A stretch of DNA of 64,000 nt from Desulfopila inferna (GCF_016919005.1 NZ_JAFFQE010000001.1:868001-932000), one strand, 5' to 3'. Shown: positions 34,920-43,098, counted from the first letter of the stretch. A program made the numbers and translations. Notes: generated by a model not told the origin, from the letters alone.

Positions 34920-35985
34920 GGCCTACCTCCTTTACTCCGGTGAAAAGCCATTTCGAAACCGCCAGTCGAACAAGCAGAAGGATACCGCCCGTTGCCGCCA
35001 ATGTCGCCGATTTATGGAGAAGAGTAGTTTCGAGTGAATAATAATAGGCCGAGATGTAAAGGAGCAGCGAGGCAATACCGAGCCCCAGAACAATCCGATT
35101 GAAGGAACCAAAACCCAGTAAAATCAAGGTAAGTCCAACCGATATCCCCGGTGCCTCGAAAGAGACAGCGGCAACGGCTGCCGCCAGCAGGATCACCAGC
35201 TGCATTCTGCCATCGGTCCACCCTGTGCCATAGCGGTGCATAATCCTGGCGGAAACGGCAACCAGCAGGAACCCCAGGACAACCTCGTCCAGCCTTCCCG
35301 GCAGAACGAATGTGTTTTCTCCATGACTTCTCAGAAAAAGGTCGGCCACCTCATCCAGCACGGTTTGGCCCTTTATCTGGAGAAGAGAGATGGTCACCCC
35401 GTAGGCTGCGGGTCGGAGAAGTATTCCCAGACTCCCCCAGCGAAATTCGTTGAGCCAGAACAGAACGGCCAGTAGAGCGGCGAAAGCAAGGGCAAGTGAA
35501 ACCCCGCCATAATAGGAGAGTGCCGCCGAGAGTGCGACGATGAAAAAGTAGCCGGCCAGCAAGCGCTGGAGAAAATTGGCCATCAAAAAGATCACTATAA
35601 CCTGAAGACCGGCGCCGATAAACCATGGAGCAGGCCCATGCCAGCCGATTGCGTCGATGATCCCGAAGAGGAACAGGGCTTGGCCGGTCAGGCTGAGGAC
35701 CAGGCCGAACTGTTCGATGAATTCGTTACTCCCCTTGCGGAAAAGGGCAAAGGCTACCACCATGACCAGAGCGCCGAAAATAGTGGCTAGGGCCTTGTTT
35801 TCGATGATAAACTGCAGGCCGACGGCGACGAACCCAAGCAGGAACAGGGCAGCCAGCCAACCTGTAATACCGAGCATGACCCGGATATACCAGGGCGACG
35901 AATCCTGCTGCTTTTCCGGGCAGTCGCCCGCAACGATATCGGCATCCCGCAAGCGCCGCCAGAGAAGAGAGGTATCGTTGTTCAT
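34912..35985 (-). CDS. DUF4401 polytopic membrane protein
   Basis: A 357-residue protein with about ten predicted helices and very short loops, matching the DUF4401 family. The ATG at 35985 overlaps the DUF2157 stop as ATGA, and GGGGAGA precedes it; a longer frame to 36141 is therefore rejected. It overlaps the GDYXXLXY gene downstream. The function is unknown; the tight coupling suggests a complex in the inner membrane. Confidence 0.88.
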   Translation of the reverse strand: MNNDTSLLWRRLRDADIVAGDCPEKQQDSSPWYIRVMLGITGWLAALFLLGFVAVGLQFIIENKALATIFGALVMVVAFALFRKGSNEFIEQFGLVLSLTGQALFLFGIIDAIGWHGPAPWFIGAGLQVIVIFLMANFLQRLLAGYFFIVALSAALSYYGGVSLALAFAALLAVLFWLNEFRWGSLGILLRPAAYGVTISLLQIKGQTVLDEVADLFLRSHGENTFVLPGRLDEVVLGFLLVAVSARIMHRYGTGWTDGRMQLVILLAAAVAAVSFEAPGISVGLTLILLGFGSFNRIVLGLGIASLLLYISAYYYSLETTLLHKSATLAATGGILLLVRLAVSKWLFTGVKEVGHE

Positions 35986-36950
35986 CCGACTGTCTCCCCA
36001 TGGACCTTTTTGAGCCACACCGCCGAAATGGCCGACATTGCCACCATGGCAAGAGCGATAAACAGAAATCCTCCGGCATTGCCGGAGTCGAGCAGAACTT
36101 TGGCGAGCAGGACCATTGTACCGATAATGATCGAAAGACATAGACCCGCCAGCATGAAAAGGTCATGCCTGAAATGCCGATAACCCAGATATATGCCTGT
36201 ACACCAGCCGAGATAGAGCAGGATATTCCAGCCGCCGGCCTGGTGCCGGTCAACGATAGTGAAGATGACGATCATGGTGGCCACCGTCCCGCCGGCAACG
36301 GCAAGCAGGCGGATGGCCCAGCGACCTTCAAGCCAGGAGAAATATTTCGTTCCCATCTCCCAGAGAATAAGCAGAAGCGTATTGAAGAAAAAGCTGGTCC
36401 AGAGCGTTGTCTCAGTGGAGGAGAAAGCCCACCACAGAGGAGGAAAGGTAGTATTATAGAGATAGACCCAGAAATTGACCAGTACGGCCCACAACAGCCA
36501 CAACGGGGCGAAACGGCCGATGAGCACCCAGGGGAATGCCAATAGAGCCCAGCCGGCAAAAAGCTGCCAGGTATCTGCCCCGGTCTGATATATCTGGCCG
36601 AAAAGCGCCATCAATACTCCAAGGAGGATCATTGCAACGGTAAGAATGATTTTCCCAGTCAGTCGGCTGCCGCCGAAATAGCAGTAGCCGATAAGCGAGA
36701 GGATAATCAACGATTCAATGAGGCCCAACTTGGTGAGCCGTCCGAGAGAATGCCAGTTGAAGGCGAAAAAGAAGAGTACCGAGACGGCAAGCGACAGCAT
36801 GCCGGCAACAAGCAGCAACCGGCCAAGGAAACGGCTCCAATCCCGTGTTCCGGGAAGAAGGCCTGCTGTTTTCAGTGCCGCATCCATTTTGTCGGCTGGT
36901 ATGCTGCCCTGTTCAGCCCAGCGAAGCAGCTGTTGTCGATGGTTGCTCAT
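35982..36950 (-). CDS. DUF2157 membrane protein
   Basis: A 322-residue protein. The cytoplasmic N terminus (HRQQLLRWAEQGSIPADKMD) is typical of DUF2157, followed by eight to ten hydrophobic segments beginning GRLLLVAGMLSLAVSVLFFF. It is the first gene of the three-gene unit, coupled to DUF4401 by an ATGA overlap. An in-frame GTG at 36980 is an alternative start; neither has a clear Shine-Dalgarno site. Confidence 0.87.
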   Translation of the reverse strand: MSNHRQQLLRWAEQGSIPADKMDAALKTAGLLPGTRDWSRFLGRLLLVAGMLSLAVSVLFFFAFNWHSLGRLTKLGLIESLIILSLIGYCYFGGSRLTGKIILTVAMILLGVLMALFGQIYQTGADTWQLFAGWALLAFPWVLIGRFAPLWLLWAVLVNFWVYLYNTTFPPLWWAFSSTETTLWTSFFFNTLLLILWEMGTKYFSWLEGRWAIRLLAVAGGTVATMIVIFTIVDRHQAGGWNILLYLGWCTGIYLGYRHFRHDLFMLAGLCLSIIIGTMVLLAKVLLDSGNAGGFLFIALAMVAMSAISAVWLKKVHGETVG

Positions 36951-37080
36951 ATCGTAAAAGTCTATGTCGGAAGACACCACTTACTAACTTTCAGAGATAG
37001 TACAAAAAAAATCATGATGCGCCCAGATACCCTATTGTATTTTTGTATCTGGAGCAAGATGAAAAAGCAAGGAGACGGGC

Positions 37081-37224
37081 ATGCTTGTCTTTGACAAAAG
37101 AAGTCGGCACCCGTGGTCATATCAGCGTATCATGAAACGAGATAATCTTAGGTGTGTTTTGTGTGGCTCATCGCCTGCAAATAAGCCGGGCTGTGAACTT
37201 CCTCCAAACACTACCTCACGATAA
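37081..37224 (+). pseudogene. Truncated HNH endonuclease, 5' fragment
   Basis: An AAGGAG site seven bases upstream leads into a 47-codon frame. It contains the HPWSYQRIMKRDNLRCVLCG segment and SPANKPGCEL, which match the start of HNH homing-type nucleases just before the expected H-V-D-H core. After GCEL (codon ends near 37200) the frame runs straight into the three-copy repeat and stops. The break coincides with the repeat edge at 37199, so the gene was probably interrupted there. A hairpin, CCAGATAC/GTATCTGG, lies just upstream at 37023-37052. Confidence 0.6.
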
Positions 37225-37330
37225 TGCTCTTGCCATAGGTTAGTATTTCATGTTAAGCAAAGGACTTAACACAGGATCACACACAGGGGACTTTAACCCC
37301 GTTAGTTCGCCCATGCCGGGCGCACACAAA
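37199..37330. repeat. Three-copy accessory repeat C, copy 1
   Basis: 132 bp, differing from the copy at 39589-39722 at two bases and a 2-base gap. Shared landmarks are TGCTCTTGCCATAGGTTAGT, the small inverted repeat GTTAAG-CAAAGGA-CTTAAC, the hairpin GGGG-ACTTTAA-CCCC and CCATGCCGGGCGCACACAAA. Immediately downstream a further hairpin (CAGCCG...CGGCTG) leads to GTTATGA, like the right end of an integron attC. Confidence 0.8.
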
Positions 37331-37413
37331 AAAATACAGCCGACGAAAAAAATCGCGGCTGATTTAAGCGTTATGAGATTCAAAGATAAATCACTATCAA
37401 ATTAGAGGTTAAC

Positions 37414-37755
37414 ATGAAGAAAATTGTGATTTTTATGCTCTTGCTCTCCTTATCTGTTCCTGCCCTTGCAAAAAATAAAGATAAGTCGGAAAAACAAAAG
37501 GCATTACCACCAGGCTTGCAGAAAAAATATGAAAAAACTGGAGAGCTACCTCCAGGTTGGCAAAAGAAATTAATCAAAGGTGAAGTCCTCGATCTGGACC
37601 TTTATAATGTGGCTAGGAAAAATACGATAAAACCTAGTGATTACTCTCTAAAGCCAAAAGATGGGACAAAATTGCTAAGAATTGAAGACAGAATTATACG
37701 AATAATGAATGATACAAAAGAAATTTTAGAAGTCTTTGGGATCAAAACAAACTAG
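37414..37755 (+). CDS. Small periplasmic protein with LPPG repeats
   Basis: A 113-residue precursor. The signal peptide ends SVPALA at about residue 19, then a Lys-rich segment carries the twin motif ALPPGLQKKYEKTGELPPGW, reminiscent of RcnB-like and related small periplasmic proteins. The rest (LLRIEDRIIRIMNDTKEIL) is alpha/beta. AGAGG before the ATG supports expression. It is an AT-rich gene bounded by an attC-like end on the left and a GCATAAC box on the right, as expected for a gene cassette. Confidence 0.75.
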   Translation: MKKIVIFMLLLSLSVPALAKNKDKSEKQKALPPGLQKKYEKTGELPPGWQKKLIKGEVLDLDLYNVARKNTIKPSDYSLKPKDGTKLLRIEDRIIRIMNDTKEILEVFGIKTN

Positions 37756-38076
37756 ACCGCATAACCACTTAATATTTAACAACATTAAAATCTTAATCGG
37801 GTAGCCGGGGGTTTTGCTCCCCCCAGCCCCCACAACACCTAGCATGCGGGTCCGCACTAGGCGTTTCACGAAGATTACCGAGCCGTAGCCGGGTAGTGAA
37901 TCCTACTCCACAGTTTCTTGACTGATATAAGTCCTGGATAGGTGGATAGGGGGTCGGATAGGGGTCAAATCTTTGCTTGACTCTTGTTACCTGCCGACTC
38001 CTGTTTACATGTCTGGAGGAGAAATAAAATGAAGGAAAGCCGCCAGGAAACCGGAATACACGAAAAGACTAATCTA
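37756..38076. other. Gene-less, hairpin-rich remnant
   Basis: It starts with CCGCATAACCACTT, which resembles the left box of an attC site. Next come two stable hairpins, GGGGG...CCCCC near 37806 and CTAGCATGCGGG-TCCGCACTAG at 37839-37860, of a kind seen beside mobile elements; no transposase or reverse transcriptase frame is found. GGGGTCAAATCTTTGCTTGA near 37966 recurs in altered form near 39411, on the far side of ribB. Confidence 0.4.
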
Positions 38077-38106
38077 CGAGGAGCGGAGAATATGCTCCAC
38101 TCCTCG
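38077..38106 (-). terminator. Probable ribB terminator
   Basis: CGAGGAGCGGAG and CTCCACTCCTCG form a 12-bp stem with one mismatch around a 6-base loop. It is about 120 bases past the ribB stop on the minus strand and is followed there by TAGATTAGTCTTTTCG. Confidence 0.5.
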
Positions 38107-38226
38107 CAGTCATCATCCTTTCAATTTACAACTGCTTGAAGTTTTGTCTCATCGACTGTCCGAATTCTCCAGAAAGTCGGGAAATTCAGTGATCGTCAGG
38201 AGTTATATCGCTGTAGCCTTGTCCAG

Positions 38227-38973
38227 TCAGGCCGGGACCATCATGGCTTCTCGATACTCCACGATATCCTCTACCGTCAGCACAACCATATCATGCTTCT
38301 CCGCAAAGGCAACAATTTCGGGAAGGCGCGACATGCTGCCATCGAGGTTGGTCAATTCACAGAGCACCCCGGCCGGTGCAAGGCCGGCAAGCTTCATAAG
38401 ATCAACCGTGGCTTCGGTATGACCGCGCCGTTCCAGCACTCCACCGGGCCGAGCTCTTAAAGGAAAGACATGACCGGGATGACAGAGATCCTCCGCCTTG
38501 GCATCTTCTGCGACAGCTGTTTTTATGGTGGTGACTCTGTCGGCTGCGGATACACCAGTGGTCACGCCTTCTCTGGCCTCTATTGATATGGTAAAGGCAG
38601 TCTGGTTGGCACTGTTGTTATTGGCGACCATCGGGGAGAGCCCAAGCTTTGTTACTCTTTCATCGGTGAGGCATAGACATACGATTCCGCTGCACTCACG
38701 TATCATCAACGCCATTTGACCCGGCGTCAGATGTTCAGCGGAATAGATCAAATCCCCTTCATTTTCACGGTCTTCATCATCAACGACAAGAACACCTTCA
38801 CCCGCCTGCAGAGCTGCAAGTGCTTTTTCCACCCGTTCGGTTGCATTACCGAATTGGCAGATCGGTCCCGCTAAACAGGAGATGCTGCCTGGTTTATCGG
38901 CCTTTAAACTACTTCCCGTTTCCTTGTTTTTTATGATGCTGCTTGATGAGTAAGGTACTGAAGACTGATTCAT
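38227..38973 (-). CDS. ribB: 3,4-dihydroxy-2-butanone 4-phosphate synthase
   Basis: A 248-residue enzyme of riboflavin synthesis that converts ribulose 5-phosphate to the four-carbon unit. The active-site loop [14 protein letters not shown], the RECSGIVC segment, [20 protein letters not shown], and [21 protein letters not shown] are all present. There is no fused GTP cyclohydrolase II (RibA) domain, unlike many RibBA proteins. An unconserved 40-residue N-terminal extension precedes the domain. An FMN riboswitch lies directly upstream. The gene is on the opposite strand to the cassette-like genes around it. Confidence 0.96.
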   Translation of the reverse strand: MNQSSVPYSSSSIIKNKETGSSLKADKPGSISCLAGPICQFGNATERVEKALAALQAGEGVLVVDDEDRENEGDLIYSAEHLTPGQMALMIRECSGIVCLCLTDERVTKLGLSPMVANNNSANQTAFTISIEAREGVTTGVSAADRVTTIKTAVAEDAKAEDLCHPGHVFPLRARPGGVLERRGHTEATVDLMKLAGLAPAGVLCELTNLDGSMSRLPEIVAFAEKHDMVVLTVEDIVEYREAMMVPA

Positions 38974-39084
38974 GGTAATCCTCCTTTCGTGTTACCAGAA
39001 TCAGGGCACAGGAGTATTCACGGACATGCGGATGCATGGCCTGACAGCTCCTGGATCGGCAATACTTCCAGGTCGCTGCGCTAT

Positions 39085-39222
39085 CCTCTCCCTTCCGGAC
39101 TCTAACCGTCGGCTCTGGAATCTCACCAGATCTGCTGGTCCCCGCTGCCGGGCAGCGGGCGCTCGCGGGCTTACCACTTGTGGAATCACCGCCGGTGGGG
39201 AATTCCACCCCGCCCTGAGAAT
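39085..39222 (-). promoter_or_regulatory. FMN riboswitch (RFN element)
   Basis: Read on the minus strand, the conserved blocks appear in order: CTCAGGGCGGGGTG, CCCCACCGGCGGT, AGCCCGCGAGC, a variable stem, GACCAGCAGATCTGGTGA, CCAGAGCCGACGG and AGTCCGGAAGGGAGAGG. This is a complete RFN aptamer about 110 bases before the ribB start. Binding of FMN should reduce ribB expression by termination or blocked translation. Confidence 0.96.
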
Positions 39223-39588
39223 AGTTTGCGCATTATAAGCGCTCCAAAATGTCAATACGTGCAGTCGGATTCTTCCGACCGTACGCATCCAAGCATTGCC
39301 GATGTTCCTTATGAAGTCAAGTAAATTACACAAATTCCTGCCTCGGCCTTCATCATGAAAATGCTCAGCCTGCCCTATATACTTATTTAGAAGGTGAGCC
39401 TCGAGATTAGGGTCGAATTTTTGCTTGACTCTTGTCATGACTGGTCTGTCGGTTTGTCGATCCCTCTGTGTCAATATAAGCACCTCAATATCAGGATGCC
39501 TGCGGGAAAGGTTGAGCCCACAGTTTAGTCATCCGGGTTACCGTTCCTTTCAGTCACTTTCGCTTTCAGCTCATGATTTCCGCTCCAA

Positions 39589-39722
39589 TTCCTCCAAACA
39601 CTACCTCGCGATAATGCTCTTGCCATAGGTTAGTATTTCATGTTAAGCAAAGGACTTAACACAGGATCACACACAGGGGACTTTAACCCCATTAGTTCAC
39701 GCCCATGCCGGGCGCACACAAA
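39589..39722. repeat. Three-copy accessory repeat C, copy 2
   Basis: 134 bp and nearly identical to 37199-37330, same orientation. It is followed by the hairpin CTGCGGA...TCCGCAG and GTTATCT, again like an attC right end, just ahead of the small membrane-protein gene. The two copies bracket ribB and its riboswitch. Between riboswitch and repeat (39223-39588) no gene is seen. Confidence 0.8.
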
Positions 39723-39801
39723 GCGTTGCTGCGGAAACGCAAACAGCTGCGATCCGCAGAGTTTCACGTTATCTGAAGAAGAGAAACTTTGAATTGCTCA
39801 A

Positions 39802-40041
39802 ATGGATTTTGCCAAGAAAACATCGAAAGTATTTAAAATACTAATGTTTATGGCAAGTCTACTTGTAGTGTGCTGGTTTATTGGCTCTTTGTATCTCAAA
39901 AACTGCAAGAAAATCATAGATGGCACTTATGTATATGACAGATTTGAGACACCATTGATGATATCGCCCTTGTTGATACTCTTTCTTTTATTCTTGTACT
40001 TAGGAGTAAAATCAGCAGCAATGAGGAAAAAACAAAAATAA
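39802..40041 (+). CDS. Small two-helix membrane protein
   Basis: 79 residues with two hydrophobic spans (ILMFMASLLVVCWFIGSLYL and MISPLLILFLLFLYLGV), separated by a short polar loop and ending in a basic tail (AAMRKKQK). No family is recognised. It is AT-rich and followed within 20 bases by a well-formed attC-like site. The Shine-Dalgarno site is weak, common for cassette genes. Confidence 0.6.
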   Translation: MDFAKKTSKVFKILMFMASLLVVCWFIGSLYLKNCKKIIDGTYVYDRFETPLMISPLLILFLLFLYLGVKSAAMRKKQK

Positions 40042-40056
40042 ACCATAAAATATAAT

Positions 40057-40120
40057 AGATAACCACCTGCTGCACCGGACCGGCAAATAGCGCGGCGGTT
40101 CGGTGAGCAAACCGTTCTCT
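40057..40120. repeat. attC-like integron recombination site
   Basis: A 64-bp element with the parts of a folded attC. Outer boxes are AGATAAC (40057-40063) and GTTCTCT (40114-40120). Unpaired spacers CACC and its counterpart GGTT-type follow. The inner L boxes TGCTG/AGCA pair with one G extrahelical. The stem CACCGGACCG pairs with CGGTTCGGTG, and a short variable loop closes it. Bulged bases of this kind orient the strand choice by the integrase. Confidence 0.6.
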
Positions 40121-40143
40121 ATACACTTTTCAAGGAGAACAAA

Positions 40144-40500
40144 TTGGAGAAAGAAATCGTAATTAAGAGTCTCAAGATTTCTAAAAATACCAGAGAATTT
40201 ATCGACGGAAGCACTCGATCAGCGGAAAATCTAAGAACCTCATATGTTGGGTTGGGTACTTACAAGCCAGGTTGGTTCTGGTCAAAGCATGCAGGCAAGC
40301 AAACAGGCAAGCCTAGTCAAAATCACATTGGTTACGTCATATCGGGAAGTTTCGTCGTAAAAAGTGCAAGTGGCGAAGTGCAAATCGTTGGTCCTGGTGA
40401 TGCCTTTGAACTGACTCCTGGTCACGATGCTTGGGTCAACGGTACTGAACCATGCACTGCATTAGATTTTGGATGCAATCAAAAACATAAAAATGACTAA
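40144..40500 (+). CDS. Cupin-domain protein
   Basis: 118 residues in a single small beta-barrel. The cupin motifs are recognisable: a first block around WSKHAGKQTGKPSQNHIGYV with GSFVV, and a second GDAFELTPGHDAWVNG. The histidines could bind a metal. It starts with TTG seven bases after AAGGAG. The gene begins 24 bases after the attC-like site, the normal place for a cassette gene. The biochemical role is unknown. Confidence 0.8.
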   Translation: MEKEIVIKSLKISKNTREFIDGSTRSAENLRTSYVGLGTYKPGWFWSKHAGKQTGKPSQNHIGYVISGSFVVKSASGEVQIVGPGDAFELTPGHDAWVNGTEPCTALDFGCNQKHKND

Positions 40501-40608
40501 AGGTGTCAAGACCTTCACAGCCATATCTCCCTTCAACCATGACCAGGCGATGAATCTTGACATCTTCCAACTCCTGTCTCATAAAAGAAAACACTCAAGC
40601 GAGTACAC

Positions 40609-40863
40609 ATGAACATGAAACCAGAACGAGATGTAGAGAAAGAATATCCGAAAGCCGAATTCGTGGCCAAGCTGCGGCGTCTGGCCGACGCCATAGAACA
40701 GGGCAAGCGATTCGAGATACAGATTGCAGGTGAGCGCATCTATGTGCCTGTCCGGGCTGAATTCTTCATTGAGCATGAGCGTTCGGATGATCAAGAGGAA
40801 ATCGAGTTTCAGATCAAGTGGGAGCGCGAGGAAGTTAATCACGGCTCTTGCTTACTCTGGTGA
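40609..40863 (+). CDS. Amphi-Trp domain protein
   Basis: 84 residues matching the amphi-Trp domain: AEFVAKLRRLADAIEQGKRF, EIQIAGERIYVPVRAEFFIE, then EEIEFQIKW with the characteristic Trp. The domain is common in archaea and bacteria, often next to genes for metal or phosphate handling, with unknown function. The tail after KW (EREEVNHGSCLLW) is not conserved. Two in-frame ATGs (40609, 40615) are possible starts. A 240-bp gap to the next gene holds GCATAAC at 40893 and further hairpins. Confidence 0.8.
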   Translation: MNMKPERDVEKEYPKAEFVAKLRRLADAIEQGKRFEIQIAGERIYVPVRAEFFIEHERSDDQEEIEFQIKWEREEVNHGSCLLW

Positions 40864-41100
40864 TCGCCTCGCGGGTTTGAACGGGGAGCGACGCATAACA
40901 CAGCGTTCCAGTCGCCACGGGGCCGCTGGCGTTCTGCTGAAAACAGCAGCTTAGCAGCGACGAAAGAGCTAATCTGCAGTAGCAGAGCTCCGTATCCCCT
41001 GTGCCGTTGAACTTAAAAGCTAAACCTGTCGCTACGCATCTCGATTAACATACAAAAGTCTGGAGGCTCCGCATTTTAGCCCGTACAAGGAGAAGTACTA

Positions 41101-41448
41101 ATGAAGAATCAACTGAATTTTTTTGTATTAGTTATCACAATTGGAATAATGCTCGCTGGTTGCATGAATATGCCTACTCACCCCTCCCAAATTACAGGCT
41201 CATACACGTCAGGTCTTAACTATAAGAATTTCACTTGCGATGAAATTGCTGCAGAGATGGCCTCATTGGCTCGTCGGGAAAATCAGTTGATCATAGCTCA
41301 AGAACAAAGGATTAAGACAAGCGAAATCCAAGCGTTTTGGTGGGGTTATGGTCAAGGTGATGGTGTAGAAGCATCTGAACTGGCGAATGTAAGAGGTGAG
41401 AAGGAAGCGGTTAGAAAAGCAATGGAATCGAAAGGCTGTAAGCAATAA
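41101..41448 (+). CDS. Small lipoprotein
   Basis: 115 residues with a lipobox LAGC (Cys21) after the hydrophobic leader FFVLVITIGIMLAG. The mature part has YKNFTCDEIAAEMASLARRE and ends EKEAVRKAMESKGCKQ, a pattern of short lipoproteins often met as integron cassettes, with two further Cys that may pair. GGAG precedes the ATG by nine bases. It is followed by an attC-like hairpin and repeat C copy 3. Confidence 0.75.
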   Translation: MKNQLNFFVLVITIGIMLAGCMNMPTHPSQITGSYTSGLNYKNFTCDEIAAEMASLARRENQLIIAQEQRIKTSEIQAFWWGYGQGDGVEASELANVRGEKEAVRKAMESKGCKQ

Positions 41449-41458
41449 TATGATTTGG

Positions 41459-41537
41459 ACTAACCACCGGATCAACTCGGACTGGCAATCCCGCCGCACT
41501 CCATTGCCGGTCTGTTATGCTCTTGCCAGAGGTTAGT
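41459..41537. repeat. attC-like element, less certain
   Basis: ACTAACC (41459-41465) and GGTTAGT (41531-41537) are exactly complementary ends. Inside, GACTGGCAAT and ATTGCCGGTC form a stem around CCCGCCGCACTCC. It starts 11 bases after the lipoprotein stop. The right part overlaps repeat C copy 3, so the boundaries are ambiguous. Confidence 0.45.
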
Positions 41538-41623
41538 ATTTCATGTCAAGCAAAGGACTTAACACAGGATCACACATGGGGACGGTCCCCCCTAGTTCAC
41601 ACCCATGCCGGGGGCACACAAAA
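41517..41623. repeat. Three-copy accessory repeat C, copy 3
   Basis: About 107 bp matching copies 1 and 2 from ATGCTCTTGCC to GGGCACACAAA, more diverged. The inner hairpin is GGGGAC-GGTCCCC here instead of GGGG-ACTTTAA-CCCC, so base pairing is kept while sequence changes. No cassette-type gene start follows directly; the acetyltransferase gene begins 96 bases later. Confidence 0.7.
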
Positions 41624-41718
41624 CACTCCAGTGGCCACGCCAGACCTTTGCTATTACAGAAGGTGAGGTCGAATCTGATCGAGCTAATCATCATATGTAT
41701 GCCTGAGAGAGAGGTGAT

Positions 41719-42300
41719 ATGTTGTCAGAAAGGGAAAAGATGTTGAGGGGGGAGCTATATGACCCTTTCGATGCAGAACTCGTCCGAGGGCGAAACCGCG
41801 CAAGGGATCTCTGCCAGGATCTTAATGCCACTCGCGAGGAGCAACAGGAGGAGCGCCGGCATATCCTGTGCCGGCTCTTCGGCCAGGGCGGCGACACGGT
41901 CTGGATGCAACCACCCTTCTTCTGCGACTACGGGACGAACATAGAGCTTGGCGAGCGGGTATTCTTCAACTTCAACTGCGTCGTGCTCGACGTTGCCCGC
42001 GTCACAGTTGGGGACTACACACTCTTCGGTCCGGCCGTGCAGATCTATACGGCAACCCACCCGCTCGATGCGGAACTCCGACGCCGGCAGGAGTTCGCCA
42101 AGTCAATCGAGATCAGCTCCGATGTATGGATAGGCGGCGGAGCTATTCTCTGCCCGGGAGTGCGAATCGGCCCGCGCTCCGTGATCGGAGCCGGAAGCGT
42201 CGTGACGAAGGATATCCCCGACGCGGTTTTTGCGGCCGGCAATCCCTGCCGCGTGATCCGCGGGCTATCCGAGTGCGACCGCTCTTCTATGAGTGGGTGA
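41719..42300 (+). CDS. Maa/NodL-type sugar O-acetyltransferase
   Basis: A 193-residue left-handed beta-helix acetyltransferase of the maltose/galactoside group. An N-terminal helical Mac domain (SEREKMLRGELYDPFDAELV) is followed by hexapeptide repeats (FFCDYGTNIELGERVFFNFN, ILCPGVRIGPRSVIGAGSVV), and catalytic His is in YTATHPLDAELR. It transfers acetyl from acetyl-CoA to a sugar. GAGAGGTGAT precedes the ATG. The gene is clearly richer in GC than its neighbours, suggesting a separate source. Confidence 0.92.
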   Translation: MLSEREKMLRGELYDPFDAELVRGRNRARDLCQDLNATREEQQEERRHILCRLFGQGGDTVWMQPPFFCDYGTNIELGERVFFNFNCVVLDVARVTVGDYTLFGPAVQIYTATHPLDAELRRRQEFAKSIEISSDVWIGGGAILCPGVRIGPRSVIGAGSVVTKDIPDAVFAAGNPCRVIRGLSECDRSSMSG

Positions 42301-42419
42301 GATTTGGAGAGGGTCGGTCTTCCTGACGAGTCGCGCCTTGAAGTCCGGCTCCTTGAGGCCCCGGAAAAGACGCGGGTTCGATGAGCCCGCACAATAACCA
42401 TCACTGGACAACAGAAATA

Positions 42420-43046
42420 ATGGAATCAGAAATCGGAAAAATCACTACGTGGAACGATGAAAAAGGTTACGGTTTCATAACATCAAGATCCGGTGGAAAA
42501 AATATTTTTATTCATGTCAATGATTTCAGTAAAGAGCATAAGCGACCGATTCAAGGTCTATCAGTCACATTTGACCGAAAAACTGACCCAAGAGGGCGAA
42601 CTTATGCTACTAATATTTATCCACTGAAAGGGCATAAAAAAATTAACAAGGCTGATAGTCAGCTTTTATTCTCAATAATGTTCTCAAGCACATTTTTCAC
42701 AGTCATCGGCATATTGGTGATAATCAATAAGCTGTCTATCATAATTATGGGTGCTTACACAATTTTTAGTCTGGCGGCTTTCGTAATGTACAAAAAGGAC
42801 AAATCTGCAGCCCAATGGGATGAATGGAGAACGCCGGAAAGCACTTTGCATTTGATTTCCCTTATCGGCGGTTGGCCTGGCGCGCTTATTGCTCAAAACA
42901 AACTGAGACATAAATCTAAAAAAATCTCTTTCAAAGCAGTATATTGGGCAACGGTTTTGATCAACTGCGGCGCTTTAGCCTGGCTCTTGACCACCGAAGG
43001 CTCATTGACGTTTAATGCCTTGATTCAAAAAGTGAATTTTGGCTAA
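42420..43046 (+). CDS. Cold-shock domain fused to DUF1294 membrane domain
   Basis: 208 residues. The N terminus is a cold-shock fold with RNP-like motifs (GKITTWNDEKGYGFIT, NIFIHVNDF), about residues 4-65. The C-terminal part has membrane helices and the DUF1294 block DEWRTPESTLHLISLIGGWP followed by GALIAQNKLRHK. Such fusions are frequent in accessory DNA and integrons; the role is unknown. The start at 42420 is chosen because residues before it are unlike the domain. Confidence 0.88.
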   Translation: MESEIGKITTWNDEKGYGFITSRSGGKNIFIHVNDFSKEHKRPIQGLSVTFDRKTDPRGRTYATNIYPLKGHKKINKADSQLLFSIMFSSTFFTVIGILVIINKLSIIIMGAYTIFSLAAFVMYKKDKSAAQWDEWRTPESTLHLISLIGGWPGALIAQNKLRHKSKKISFKAVYWATVLINCGALAWLLTTEGSLTFNALIQKVNFG

Positions 43047-43098
43047 CGAGCTATTTGAAGAGGTCTGTCTAGAAAATCTTATAAAAAACACGGAAACC

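Noticed and set aside
37801-37870. Group II intron or transposon end
   Set aside because: Hairpins resemble sequences beside mobile elements, but no reverse transcriptase, domain V or transposase is present.
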